Shown: positions 26,066-39,100 of the stretch, in pieces
Layout of the letters: each line of letters opens with the position of its first letter
Numbering within the stretch: the stretch's first letter is position 1
Assembly: GCF_003590095.1 (NCBI RefSeq)
Contig: NC_039480.1
Span: 6,921,328-6,985,327 of the forward strand
Length of the DNA stretch: 64,000 bases
Direction: 5' to 3'
Origin: Trichoplusia ni
Taxonomy: Eukaryota; Arthropoda; Insecta; Lepidoptera; Noctuidae
Notes under the pieces: generated by a model
Databases searched by the model: none
What the model saw: only the letters and a program-made list of their open reading frames with translations
Told to the model about the DNA's origin: nothing
Position numbers and translations under genes: made by a program

Positions 26066-26867
26066 TAATGAAATATAAAACACAAAATAAGTATAACTGC
26101 AGGTATACACGAGCTTCAAATCCTGAATTCAATAAGAAATCTATAGGTAGTAAGCCGTCATATATATGAAAACCTTAATAATTAAATCACAAATGTATTT
26201 AAAGCGTTATCGACTATTTCCCGTCGCATTTATTATGAAGTCGTCGTTTCAACGTGTTGTGAGTTAAATTGAATTTCCGCGATGTCAGAGCTTGCTGTGT
26301 GGAGAAAGGTCGCAGCAAAATGTTACACAAGGCGTCTAGCTGGAACTAGACAAGGAAGCTTCGTAGGTGAAATCGAATTACAGCTATTTCTGTAGTTTGA
26401 GTTCCACAATCTTATGAACTAAAATAACTCTTCTTTTGGTTCATGACATTTATTTATTCATCTTATTTGACAAAATCTTTAGTAGACCTTACGTGAATAA
26501 TTGTCATTTCATGTTTCTTTAGGTGTTTTTTTTAGCCTTTAACCAGATTTAATGCGTTTTTTTAATGAATTAGAAAGAATGCATATTAGTTTTTAAGAAA
26601 AACTGTTTTATGAGTTACGTTGTGAAATTTAGGTGGGCTTAAAAATAAATTGAATGAAAAATCTTGTATTCGAATGATTGAACTAGAAAATATTAATCAA
26701 TTATCCTTAGTAAGTGAAATGGAAAGAGACTGTTATAAAATCCACTGACCGTGTAAGTGCTTGCTTTTTAACCCCAAAGCAAAATAAAGGGATGTTTAAA
26801 GTTGTACTGCTTCGTGTATGTCTTTCTGTGGCACCATACCTTTTAAACGGGTAAACTTTTTGACTCC

Positions 26868-27085
26868 ATTTGGATGTCATCATCATTGGCCTAGCCTTTT
26901 CCCAACTATGTTGGGGTCGGCTACCAGTCCAACCGGTTTCAGCTACGTACCAGTGTTTTACAAGGAGCAACTGCCTATCTGACCACCCCAACCCAGTTAT
27001 ATGGGCAACACGATACCCCTTGGTTAAACTGGCTGTCAGACTTTTCAAGCTTCTGACTATCTGTAACGACTGTCAAAGATGTAGG
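26868..27085 (-). mobile_element. Lepidopteran non-LTR/RTE-associated repeat, minus strand
   Basis: Plus-strand text ATCATCATTGGCCTAGCC, CAACTATGTTGGGGTCGG, CCAGTGTTTTACAAGGAGC, GACTGCCTATCTGACC-like and TAACGACTGTCAAAGATG is a block order I recognise as a common lepidopteran repeat. A GATGATGA tail at the 26868 side indicates minus orientation. The 113- and 110-codon frames overlapping it on both strands are repeat shadows. Confidence 0.55.
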
Positions 27086-27861
27086 AATAAGGTCCATTTG
27101 GATGTAGTTTTGTTTAAAGAAAGTCTTCCCGAGGCGGTACTTAGGCATGTTCAATCGGTCCAGCCGTTTCAAACGTATGTTCTTTTCCAAAAGCCCTTAT
27201 AAATGTGACCGCTATGTTTGTCTACATGTGGTTCCGTTATTCCTAACGGGTGAACCGATGTGCTAAAGCTATAAATTCGTCTAGCAAGTACAGGTGAGAA
27301 AAGTATAATAATAAACCTCTTTCGAAGCAAATGGAAAAAGTAATGACGCATAAAAAAAGGTGAACAAAAGAGTGAGTGAATGAAGTGGATAAAGAGTGAA
27401 TGAATTTTAAAATTTGAAGATATTGTTACCTGATCCTATCCCCAAAGTTAATCATGGATATAACTATCCATTGTGGCGAAACTATACAAAGTCTTTAACG
27501 GCCTATTTATTTCTTTTCGGTTTCCCGACTTTTACTTTCACACGTAACTAGGAAAGTTTTTTCTACTTAATTGAAGTTTCGGGAGACCTAACAACAGGCC
27601 TCCAGTCGATACGCCCAGCCCTAAAACAAATATATATGTAGGTTGGATAAATACTTTCTCAATCAATCCCAATGGAACCTGGTTAGAGATTGACTTTAAA
27701 TGAAAAAAGAAAGGGTAGTTGTTATATTTGTAACTTCGATCTAATTTCCTATAGGGATATAGAAAAGACTGATTTTTGTGACAGTGTAATTTTAGTAGTA
27801 ATTATTGCCTTTTTACACGCTTTTTTAATAAAAAGCGTAAGCGCTCATCATACAGCTAATG

Positions 27862-27985
27862 CTTCACCTGTATGATTGTTTGTATGTTTGTAACCGACTT
27901 CTTTGGGCGAGATTTTGGCCCACTTTAAACGGCCAGATTTCGTTCAAACTTTGTAGATTTTTTACTATATTTTTTACGGTATCTA
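27862..27985 (+). repeat. Interspersed repeat fragment
   Basis: TGTAACCGACTTCTTTGGGC, ATTTTGGCCCACTTTAAACG and TCGTTCAAACTTTGTAGA form a block order I recall from dispersed lepidopteran repeats. Class and orientation are not certain. No coding potential. Confidence 0.35.
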
Positions 27986-30654
27986 CTGAACTAATCCATA
28001 CAATCAAATAAAAAAACATCCAAAGAAAATGACTTCAATTAAAGAAACAATTTGGGAAAATACACTATCTTTATAAATAAGTAGGTATAATTTATATTGC
28101 TAAACAATATCTCAGATAGAAATTCCTTTTATAAAAGCTTATTACAGCGACTGAATTTTGCTCCTCTCCAAATACAACGCTAATTAAAAAATTACGCATT
28201 GTGTGCAGCGTCCACAATTCCAAAGAAATATTTTGCTACTAATCTCTGCAGCAAATAAAATGTGCAAGATTTTTACAGTTCAAGAATTCCATTTTCTTTT
28301 GTCCACTTCGACTAGTCAGAAAAATGAAATAAAAATTTTATAGTAAAAGAAATTACAATTTCATGTCCAATTTACGACCCAAGCTATGACAAAAGGACAA
28401 AAGCTGATTAACGCTAGATGCAAGACAGTAAACTGTCAAGTTATCAATTAATTCGGTCCTTAACGACTTTGACAATGGCTGTTAACATTTACGCAATAAT
28501 AAACCTTATTGGCTATATAATATACATGACGATATACTACAAGAGTAAAAGTTAGTTAAGGGTCAATTTGGAATAAATTTGGCGACCCTCCTTAGATCCC
28601 TTCCCGATCCCATAAATAAGATTACGATTTGTATTCGTACTCCTTGTCTGTTCGTGGAGTTGGGTTGTGGAATATGTTGTCTCGTGACATGCATAATAAT
28701 AACATAACTATATCATGGGATGGGAGATTTTTGATGAATTGATATACGTTTTTGTTTTATTCACTACGGATTTGAACCGTATATTCTGCATTTTGTGTAA
28801 TAGTTTGTTTTATTAGTTTGATTTGTGTTATCAATCCAATATTTGCACCTATTTCAAGAAGGTTTTCGTCAGATTCGGTAGGATGCCTGCGACAAGTTTG
28901 TATCTTCGCCATTAAATTCAAGTGTTCAGCACTTAAACATGTCGGTGTAGCATTTTCTATTTTCATCAATGCGTCAACATTTCTTTTGCTGCCCTAGATA
29001 TCGCCTTTGATATCAAAGATTGGTTTCATAAACCTCATGCGGGCGCGTGACTGATGCCAACCTCAGGACTAAAGTACTCAGGATTTGTACGTATGTCTTT
29101 TTCTTCCTTTCCTAGCCTCCATTTGAAAGCAAGTGTTGTGATTTATAGCATCAAAGTTATATGTTATCTATAAACATATAAAAGGATGACCTATATAACT
29201 ATCTAAACAAATAATATGCAAATTAATGTTATATGTTGTACACAATAGTTCAACACTGACCCATATTAATATCAACATGTATATTTCATAAGCTGTACCG
29301 AGAAACTGGCTTAATTTGATTATGTAGTGGCTGTATGCATACCGATCTCTCGCTCAGGACAACGGAGCTGGTATTAAACACTTTACGAACAACGCAAACT
29401 ATGTGACGATCGAGAGAGATTGGGAGATATTACGTATCTTGAAACGGCAAAATGATAGCAATTGGGATAAACCACTTGAAAAATCGGCCTACTTAATACA
29501 AAAACGAAATTATAAAATTATTAATTTTAAACTAAATATAGTGGTTCTTTTTTAAATTTTGAAGTTTATGCGATAGGTACCATAATAGTTTGTCAGATTT
29601 TGATAGGATATTGCTTTCCGTAGATACTTAATACTGTCCGGATTATCTCGAACCAGTTAACTCTGAAACCAAATATTAGGTTTTCTGCAATGGCTACACA
29701 CGTACAACTTTATAGTACAAGTCTGTCGGCGACATAAGCTCTCTGCGGCTCTCGATATCCCAAATCGGCTTAACTTTAGATTCACTCACTAATTCTATTT
29801 TACACACTCGTGGTCTAAAGTTACGCTATGATATTATTTCCACATGGATATGGGTCTTTATAAATTATGCAAGATGCCTATGCGTTAAATTGAAATAATT
29901 TGAAAAGAGAGTGACATTTTCATAAAAAGTCACATTTGTTCAGGCTGATATTTTGGATTTAGGCTAATTACTTTATCGCCTAGTTTTCCATATTAAGTCA
30001 AATATAACTATTTAGATCTTCACGGTTTCTATAAATCATCATCAACAATACTTAATTAACAGATATTAGTAGAAAATATCGATATATATTGTGTAAAATA
30101 CTAGGGTGATATCAATAAATACTAGTAACTGAAATACGCGAACCTAGTACCTACACGACCTACAGGTATTCAATAAGACAAGAAAGCTATTTTAATTGGG
30201 ACTCTAAAGTTGAAAGGAGCTGACAATATGAGATTGTTAAAGCTATACGCCAGTGAGTCGAGATTCGAAATGGAACTTCACAAGTTATGTTTCGGTGTTA
30301 GTTCCAGAAATGTCAGGTGTGAAGGCAAGTTTGGAAAGGTTACGCGATATTCAATTAAACGTTTCAGAGAATACACGACTTCATTTCATGTTGCTAGTAC
30401 GAAAATAAAATTTAATTTGGTTTGTCATTTACAAAGCTATGTTGAAGTTGCTTTTTGTGTTACTGTATTTGACTAAATACTGAATAGTTTAGTTACCTTA
30501 TTATAAAGTACGTTCTCGGACTCTATCTTTTGGTCTCCGGAATAATCCTATGTCACTTCAGTTTTTTTTTTAATTTTCGACATGCGTTTAAGAGTGTTGG
30601 CCTGGGTCAAGTTTAAAGACAAAATAATCAACTTTCATTTTATTTTTACTTTTT

Positions 30655-30735
30655 TGTAAAGCCCACTGTCTTACTGCTGGGCAAAAGCCGCCCCCAAATC
30701 CTTACACGGTTCTCGATTCTGGGTCGTATGGAAGC
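30655..30735 (-). mobile_element. RTE-type 3' end fragment, minus strand
   Basis: The plus-strand text ACTGCTGGGCAAAAGCCGCC followed by CCCAAATCCTTACACGG is the complement of the 'GCCCAGCAGT' C-terminal block of an RTE reverse transcriptase. It is short and degraded. Confidence 0.4.
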
Positions 30736-32221
30736 GTTAAGATAGTCTTTTTTAGGAAGTTTTATATTAAAATTAATGGCATACAATTTAACATAACTTA
30801 AATATCCATATGCCGAGCGTAGGCAGTGTCACAAGCCTAGTATAGCTAAGCAGAGCGTGGCGAAGTCGTCTCGTCCGGAGCGTGTACCTGCGATAGTAGC
30901 CGGGGTGGCGCGTACAATAGTCCGCATCCGTCGACTCGCCAATATCCGCTCCACTGCACCATAACCTTGTTTTATACAAGAGAAAAACTTTAGCTTTAAT
31001 GGAAACTCACTGAGTATATACACGTCGCATTTGCATCCTTTTAGCTCACGTTTAATTTTCCGCCAGTACATGAAACGGAAAGAAAAGATTTGCCGAGACC
31101 GAAAATTTATACATTTATGCAAGTTCGAATTTATACTTGTAATTCAATTTTCATGAACTAAAAAGACTAGTTGTAAGAAAGACGTAAAATTGTGTATAGC
31201 CACTTAATATGAAACACTATCATTTATTTGACCATAAATACGTCGAAACTTCGCACAATAAAGGGGCGGCAAGAAAATTCAATATTGAGTTGCAAATTTG
31301 TGTACAGGAATAAAATTATGTAAATTTATGTTTTCAAAATCCCTTCCCAGAAGTGAGAAAATATAGAATTTCACTTAAATCGTCAACACAGCCTAAAATA
31401 TCCTTTGTACTCTCAACTCTGAACCAAGTAACACTTCATTTAACTAAATTCAAGTACTCTTACATAAGACATTCTTAAGTTTCATTAGAAGTACGCGAGA
31501 TAGGATATCAACTAGCGCATAGTTCCCCCACACATATTTGGAGAATACTTAAAACTTAGCCCATAAAACAAAACTTAGCTCAATAAATCTGCTCGAAACT
31601 CATTTAGGTTAACTAAAACAAGAGTCGATTTCCTAACAGATATTGTGCTAATCACCATCTACTTAGTTCTCGCAACTTTACTCTTGATCAAACAAAATAC
31701 GTAAACGTGATCCTCATTAAAGTTCGTAACGAATTTCAGAAACAATTCTCTTTCGTTCAGGACTTGTTTGAACCTACTTCATTATCTTCAAATCAGATGC
31801 AAGAGAAACTTGTTACGAATTTTTATAACACAATTACGTTGCAAATTAATGTTTTTCTCATTTCGAATACTTTGGATCTTGTTATAATAAGAACGAAAAG
31901 TAAAACGTTTGAAAATATTTTTACGAATTCGCGTTTTTGTTGGAATCATTCGCGAACTGGGATTGTAGGCAAAAGAGTCTTTGAGAATGTTGACGCAGCG
32001 ATACGATGTCTCCAATATTTGCCGCGTCATATGTCTCTGAAAGGTTCACGATAAATACCGACGGCGGACGAATCTACCGCATTTTTTCTTCCTTCGGATT
32101 CTTAAGCCAACATTTTCTAAAATAAAACATTCCTTATATCAACAGGTGTACGATTTTTGTTATAACTTACCCGTTTCTGGTACGAAGCTTTCTTGCTTCT
32201 AACCGTCTTTTTTGTTTACAG

Positions 32222-32539
32222 GTAGAATTCCACACAACCGAATCCGTGGTGACAGTCGACTGGGAAAATGGGTTCGTCGAAGCTTCAGCTAAGGACAACA
32301 TGAACGTGTCTCAGATATTTAAGGAGTTGTTGGTGCAGGCGAAGGTAAAGTACAACTTGTCGCCGGCGCTGCGGCGGCGGCGGCGCCAGTCCCTGCCGAC
32401 GGGTCCGCAGGGCGCGCCCGGGTCCAGCCCGACGCCGCCCGCCAACCAGCCGCACGTGCCCTCCCCGGCGCAGCTCGCCCATCTCCAACAAATCCGCGAA
32501 CGCCACAGCAGCAAACGCAACTCATGCGTCATCTCTTAG
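32222..32539 (+). CDS. Ras-like small GTPase, coding exon 3 (G5, basic/Pro-rich tail, CAAX)
   Basis: Encodes residues 175-279 and stop TAG 32537-32539, after acceptor TTGTTTACAG. It supplies G5, EASAK (194-198), which sets guanine specificity, then the last G-domain helix (MNVSQIFKELLVQAKVKY). The tail follows: a run of five Arg at about 214-218 encoded by a GC-rich CGG repeat, a Pro/Ala-rich stretch, a Gln/Arg helix-like segment and SSKRNSCVIS. The C-terminal CVIS is a CAAX box, and the terminal Ser favours farnesylation by the usual rule. With the upstream basic residues it predicts plasma-membrane or endomembrane anchoring. The tail after G5 is about 80 residues, much longer than in H-Ras and closer to Dexras/Rhes. 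The codon use is strikingly GC-rich in the tail only. Three minus-strand open frames here are by-products of that composition. Confidence 0.95.
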   Translation, partial: VEFHTTESVVTVDWENGFVEASAKDNMNVSQIFKELLVQAKVKYNLSPALRRRRRQSLPTGPQGAPGSSPTPPANQPHVPSPAQLAHLQQIRERHSSKRNSCVIS

Positions 32540-33120
32540 ACACAAACACCACCCATACCACCCATATAACGAAACCTAGCCAAGTGGCATTTCCTCCATT
32601 ACCAGCACAATTGCTATTGTACAAAAAGTCCTCAGAATCAGTCAAGTGATACACATTTTCGTGTTTTCTATCGTCATTTATGATTGTAGAAATGTTACTT
32701 GGCTGGATCTCAAAGTTTTACTAAAGCTAGCTAAGGATCAGTAATTTTAAATTTCTATACGTACCGATACAAGTAATTTCTATTTATAAATAACTATAAA
32801 AGTGGATTGTATTCAATGTTTGTGAACTGTCGCATTTCTTGTTTAGACTCAATAATACAAACGTTTTTTGACATATAGAGCATTCTAATAAATCGTGATT
32901 TTACTCTTTCTGTAGCTTTTAGATGAATGTGTCAATTTCATCTAGAGATGTATCCTGGTTTTATGAAGAATATTTCGTTTAGAATTTCTCCTGAACGTTC
33001 TATTCCACTTGGCAGGTAACTGTCATGACATATTTTGCAAGGCACATCACACCTCGTCACCGCTCAGTTCAACATACCTACTTACCAGTAATATTCGATT
33101 ACGTTAGGCAATAAAAACAT
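32540..33120 (+). other. Probable 3' UTR of the Ras-like gene with poly(A) signal candidates
   Basis: AATAAA occurs at 32887-32892 and at 33110-33115, the first about 350 bases after the stop. Either could end the transcript. Further AATAAA hexamers occur downstream in this AT-rich DNA, so the true end is not fixed. Confidence 0.45.
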
Positions 33121-35640
33121 TTCTTACGTGATATAGTTACATAGATCCATTAAGATTTGTCCATTCCTTACGTGATGTTTTGACTTTATATTTTATAGAT
33201 AGTAGTGAAAATAACGCCAAGATACAAATGTAATACCTTTAGAATAAGCTTTTAGTGTATTACAGAGTGACAATGTAGGGAAAAGTGATAATATACAAGT
33301 GACGGGTATTCGTGACTGGTATAAACTGTAGGGTTATGATAACGTTATTCTAACTAATATGTAAGGTTTAAGGATGTAGAGTGTACAGGCGCTGACATAT
33401 TCGCTCGATTGTGGTAATCGAATCGAAATCAATCGATGAGCTTTCGAAATATATCGATAGTACGAAAACATGACCAATGACGTCATCATTGGGTATAATC
33501 GGGTGAATATGTGAGTGTCTATGGGAGGAGCCCCAAAATGACTGAGTGTTCCAAAATATATCAAAACAAACAAATGATAATAAGTGTTGGTATTGGATCG
33601 GTCTTACTTAATATGTATAAGGTGAAGGAGAAACACAGGAACATCTCGTTCCACAAATTACTTCGTAAAAGAATAACGTCTTAATGAGGGTGTAACCGTG
33701 ACTGGTTGCAAGGGCTCTCCGACAACTTGGTAGCTATAAGATCGTCTATATATTCAATACATTCCGATTGCCAAACCAGTATTATAAAGAATTCATTACA
33801 TAAAATCAGATACGGAAGAAACTTTTATCAAATTGTATTAAGTATAACATGACTTTCAAAAGTATATTAATTAATCAAATCAATTAAACGTTTCTTTTCG
33901 GTGTAAAAGTAACTACATAGCAATATCAAAATAAAAATAAATACACATAAAATTAGCAATTCATTTTTAAATAAATACATCTATCAAATAAGTAGATATA
34001 TAAAGTCTATATTAAATTACACATACCTTATCTCCTGACAAGATTTAATTAAATTGACATTTATATAATAATTAATCAAACCAAGGAAAACAAAACATTT
34101 TTTTCAAAGAAAGTACATGTTACGAACATGTTAAAGGATTTGTGATCCAAATGTTGGTTTAAACAACAGTTACAAGTTGCAAATTAATTAATTTTAACTT
34201 AACTATAATTGTAAAACTATCCCTTGGGAATTTAAATATCATTTAACTACATTTGTTGCTACACAACTAGGGCTGACAAATTTAACATTTAATTTAGTTT
34301 TAATTACGATGAGTCTTAACGTCCTTTACCAATTATAATTACAGAGTTATCAATAAAACGTTATAAAACAAGTAATTTATAAAAAGACACAAATTATTGA
34401 CTGCGTGAAAGAACGTTATTTTAAATTATTTTTTTTAACAAAAAAACGTGACCTATACTAACAACTTCTCTTAAGCTAAACACTAGCATTAAAGAAACAT
34501 AAATACATGCTTAAATAAATACATTCAAACACTTAACTCCCACGTTGCAGCCATGGGTTAGGTATAAAAGCCCTCCCCGCTAGATAAGTGACATTTCTAC
34601 GTTCACGCCAATAGAAAACGCTCAATGTATTAAAATGACATTTCGGTTGGATAAGTCATGTCAGGTCAAACCTGTCATCTTCATACATTCCGACAAACTT
34701 TTCACGTTAACGATTGTAGAAATTACACTTAACTAAAAAATCAGAACATAATTAAACATTCTCTTTTTACTTATCTAGGTACAGCCCTAACGTTACCGTA
34801 ATCCGTTGGGAAAAGTAATTAATTATTTAGGTACCACTTAATTCGTTTACTGTAACCGTTTAGAGTTCTAATTGTGGTCTTTACTATGCTTTTATTTTCG
34901 TGCCAAATTACGAAGGCTTTATATTTGCACATTTTATATTAGTTTGTATAATTCCGTTCCAATTAAATAGGATTCTGCTCGCGTTTGTTCCATTAACACA
35001 GTTTATATTATAATTTATTATTTAAATTGTATGGATGTGCCTTTTTTAAAAGTATAGTATTCTTAGTTAATTAAAATGTACATTTATTTAACGTATTAAA
35101 ATGCCTCTGTATTTTGTGAACCCGCTTGAAATGTTTAGTTTTTGCTTCCCTTTGTAATGTTTCCGATGTGTGCGTAGTTTAATGTTAGTTTATTAGAAAA
35201 AGTTAGATAAAATCTATATTTACTATTGAATTTAAATAACTTAGTGATAACCTTTGAAAAATATGTGGTCTATCAATGTTTGTACTTTGACGTACTTTTA
35301 GCAGTGATCTGCGCACATTTACTTATGAAAAGTAAAAAAAAATATTATATTTAAGATTTTTTATGATCCTCTGTATGTATAACGGAGTTGTTCGTGAAAC
35401 TTAGCACAGAAGGATTTGACATGTGTAGTATGTGTATAAATGGTAATTTTTTCACTCAATTTAATAGTCGCGTATATAAATCATATGGTAAATTATTTTT
35501 AATGTTTATATACGTTTCAAATGCAGGTATTTACTTCAATATTTATACCAGTGTAATGAAATTCTCTAAATAAAATAAACTAACTTCTGAAAGCTTGTTT
35601 GTATTACCGAGCACATAAAGCTAATGACAAATGACAGTCG
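33121..35640. other. Gene-free AT-rich spacer
   Basis: Very AT-rich with no recognised gene, RNA or mobile element. It could contain a longer 3' UTR of the GTPase gene. Nothing else is supported. Confidence 0.5.
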
Positions 35641-35739
35641 CGCCACTCCTTAAACTAGAAGGGAGGTGGAAACACTGGGAACTTGAGAGTTATACATTGC
35701 TCGTTGTATTTTAAAGCATCGTGGTGGTTCTCTCAGTGC

Positions 35740-35930
35740 ACGTGCAGTGTAACGAGCTGGTGCGGCGAGCGTGCGTGCGGTGTGTCCGCGGCACGCAGCG
35801 ACCACGCCGCGGCACTTGTTGCGCAGCGCGCGATCGATCCGCGCCCCCTCCCGACCCCACCCCCCACTCCCGCCACACCCTCGCATCGCCTGCCTCTACC
35901 CTACACACAGACACTTTCCATTCAGCGCCA
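35740..35930. promoter_or_regulatory. GC-rich island, possible promoter of an unseen neighbour
   Basis: About 190 bases of CpG- and C-rich sequence begin near TCAGTGCACGTGCAGTG and end in a C-rich tract, flanked by AT-rich DNA. It closely resembles in character the island before exon 1 of the GTPase gene. Overlapping frames on both strands (63-90 codons) share no protein-like features and are by-products of stop-poor GC-rich DNA. An unannotated first non-coding exon or a lncRNA start is the simplest reading. No downstream coding exon was recognised in the window. Confidence 0.35.
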
Positions 35931-36134
35931 AAACCTCACACCCTTTTGAAGCAACTGAATAAACTTTACCTCCAATCCATACTAATGCTTTAAATGTAAC
36001 TGTCGTCGCGAAGCGTAGATGCGCCTGTTACTCCATGATGGTTAAACCTTATAAGATATATTGATGTAATTGGATACGAAGGTAGCTTAATCTTCAAGAC
36101 AGGATATGAGCTATATTTTCTACGATAACTGATA

Positions 36135-36167
36135 TTCACGCGAAGGAAGCCGCTGGGCGAAATCTAG
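36135..36167 (+). repeat. Short Helitron 3'-end fragment
   Basis: CGCGAAGGAAGCCGCTGGGC then GAAATCTAG followed by T resembles the GC-hairpin plus CTAG 3' terminus of lepidopteran Helitrons. No 5' end is found, so it is a remnant. Confidence 0.35.
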
Positions 36168-39100
36168 TGCAATAAATCTGGATAAGAATTTTCTTTTTAA
36201 CTTTTCTTGAAGATTGACATCATTGAGTACTTTTAAGTGGCATTGTCAGGATTATAGTCTTCACAAAATCAGCCTCGACGGAGGTTCTCGTCGAGGAGTT
36301 TTCACTTCACACTAATGAATAAAGAAGAGAATTTATTGGATTCGTTAAGACTTGAGCACGAAGAATCCCGATATCAACAGGTTACCCTTTATTGATTAAT
36401 TTTGATGTGCAGTAGGTACCTTTTTTATTCATTTTACTTACTTTTATTCATCGCACGTCAACAGTTTATCTGGTTAAAATGAAATCATACTGCTACAATT
36501 AAATTTTTTTCAAGCCAACGGGAGACCGTCGTATACCGTTCTTAGATACATCAAGTTTCCCAATATCACACACTGTTTACAAGTAACTTTCCATACATTT
36601 AACACAGCTACACATACACATAATATAAAGGGATAATACAGTGATTTTCATACACATCCGTGCATTAATCGTCTCATTACGAAACTCCGCACGAACTGCG
36701 GTTCGCGCGTAATACGCGAACACATGCTACAGGCGATTAGCGCTTAAATCCGTTCGTAGTCGTAGGCTCGGCACAATGCCGCGTTCCCAGTTATTAAAGC
36801 CGACTGTTCGATACAATATCCGATACGTAAGTATATACAGGATACAGCTGACAGCTGGTAATTCTTTCATTTTGAAACTGAATTAAAAGGGAAAGAAAGA
36901 TATGAAGACGTAGATGAAACTGAAGGGAAAGAAATGAAATTGAAGGATGTATTCCATCTTTTGCTTTAGAAGAAATTAGCAGGAAAGTAGGATTTAGTCA
37001 GCTGTGGGGTATTTTTATAATATGACGATAGTAATGTAATATTTCGTAATTTGTAAAGGCTCCGACAATAGTCAATGAATTTAACTTATAAATACAAACG
37101 AATTTAATTAGCAGAATCTTACTTATAAATGTATAAGCCCAGACTGAAAATGACATAGAAGTATTAGTCACATTAGATATGAGTATTGAACTTTTCATCA
37201 AGTTTAAAGAAGATTTTTTCACGTTTATGGAAATATGAAAATATAATAATATTCCGTACGATCTTCATATAAACGAAGTACATTTTATGACGTGGTTGTA
37301 TAACTCGCGTCTTTGCCGGGACTTCAAACTATGCATAATAAAAATCTTGCTTTGTGGTCGACAATAACGTGTCTACAAGACTTGCCTTATTTATTTTACA
37401 TGGCGTACACAAGTACAAAAGCTATTCATATTTAAATCCCGACTACAAAAAGAGGGGTGTTATAAGTTTGACATGTCTTGTAGCTCCCGTAGCTCCCGAA
37501 CGCATAATGCGATTTCAATTTAGTTTGTTTGTGTTAAATGTGAATTATGTGATATTCTTAGGAATGTTTGAAAAAAACGTTCGAACCATTAAAAAGCTGA
37601 CGATGGTTAAAGCTTTTTCTGCTTTTTTACTTGTTCCTGTGAACCTTTTACTAGAAAACGACAACTAAATAACCTTAGGTAAGGAATTAAATAAAAATTT
37701 AAAGGTTTTATTAAATTTTAAATATTTTCCTTACCCCCTTTACAGATTGCCAGTACCAACTTCTTCTTCTATTGCTGTTCTGCTGGCAGAGATTTACTAT
37801 CAAATAGACAGCACTCTTTTTACGTTTATGTGTGTTAAAAACTATAAAATAAATACATAAGCCACATCATAGAAGTGAAACGTTATACGACGTTATCAGT
37901 TTGAGTTTACAAAAGCCACAAATCAAACATTTACAATCAATCAACAAATTTGTGTAACATTCGAATGTAAACATAAAACTTTCCTTTGCATTCAAACAAA
38001 ACCTTATTAAAAGGTCGTTAAGACTGTTTACAATTCATAATTAACAAAAATGTTGATTGAACAAAACTCCTCAAAGTATTAAACAAAGATCCTAAAGTTT
38101 CGATATTGCCAACGAACGTCGATATTGAACTGAGTACCACTAGTACCAGTTCCACGTTTGTGGTACTTATTAAGTTACTTTTTAATTAAATGACCCTTGT
38201 CAGCGGGGTCTCGAGAACTTTTCGCTTTCCCATCGACTGACACAATAGTGAAAGAGCGTAAACAAAGCCAGAGGTTTCAATTAATGTTGCCATCAATTCT
38301 ACTGACATTTATAACGGCTTTTTTATTAGAAATTCGCGGGTTTATGGGAAAGCGTAATCTTTCATAAAAAAATCGGTTTATTAACGCTTAAATAAATAAT
38401 AAGGTACTGTGCTATTTTAATATGGTGATAGAAATAAATTTTCTTGGGAAATTAAACAATAAATACCTATCATCTCACACACATTTATTTAGGTTAAATA
38501 ACCACTTACAATAAAAAACACATTCGCTTGTCAGATTGAAACGACCTCATTAAATAATTTCGAGGAAAATAATTTATTCAGATACTTCAAAACAATATGT
38601 GGAAACGTAATTGAGAACAAAACAATATTTGTTGGATATTGTTGTTACGAACAAAATGTTTTGTCTAATTTTCATTGACTCGGCATTCACAAATTAAATA
38701 AAGTTGTTCGACGAATGTTCTTCAAACTTTGCTTCTATTGTGTCCTGTCTGGGTATTAACATTTAGAAAACAATTGTGTTTTTATTCTTCTTTGATGTAT
38801 GAAAATATAATTAGCCTGTTTCTTTCTTGTGATTTATGGCTGTATAAAAGCACTTTGAAGACCGATACATTGCCTACGGGAATTATTACGATTTTTATAG
38901 CCAAGCACATAATTAATCTTCAATATTTAATAGAATTCTCAAACCAAGACTTGATGATTTCCTAGAATAAAGTAAGAATACAAATCTATAATACATTGTT
39001 ACCTACTTATACAACCTCCTTTTTGATTAATTATCAAGACTAATACGCAGAATTTCAGCACAAAAATGACGCTGAAACGTACAAATTACACAAAGATATA

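Larger units (their letters stand above)
25542..32221 (+). other. Intron 2 of the Ras-like gene (about 6.7 kb)
   Basis: It begins GTAAGC and ends TTGTTTACAG. It is phase 0 (Gln174 | Val175), so the two exons join without a split codon. It contains three RTE-type 3' ends, all on the minus strand (25.9, 26.9 and 30.7 kb), and a further repeat at 27.86 kb. No exon-like frame is convincing. The 115-codon frame at 31707-32054 has no recognisable domain and is at chance length. Confidence 0.8.

Noticed and set aside
31707..32054. 115-codon frame in intron 2
   Set aside because: No domain, chance length, inside an intron with no splice signals that would join it in frame to exon 2 or exon 3 convincingly.
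32285..32532. Three minus-strand open frames of 68-73 codons over exon 3
   Set aside because: They are antisense shadows of the GC-rich, stop-poor Arg/Pro tail.
35650..35993. Five overlapping frames of 63-90 codons on both strands
   Set aside because: All arise from one GC-rich island. They are Arg/Pro/Ala-biased with no domain, and no frame is favoured.
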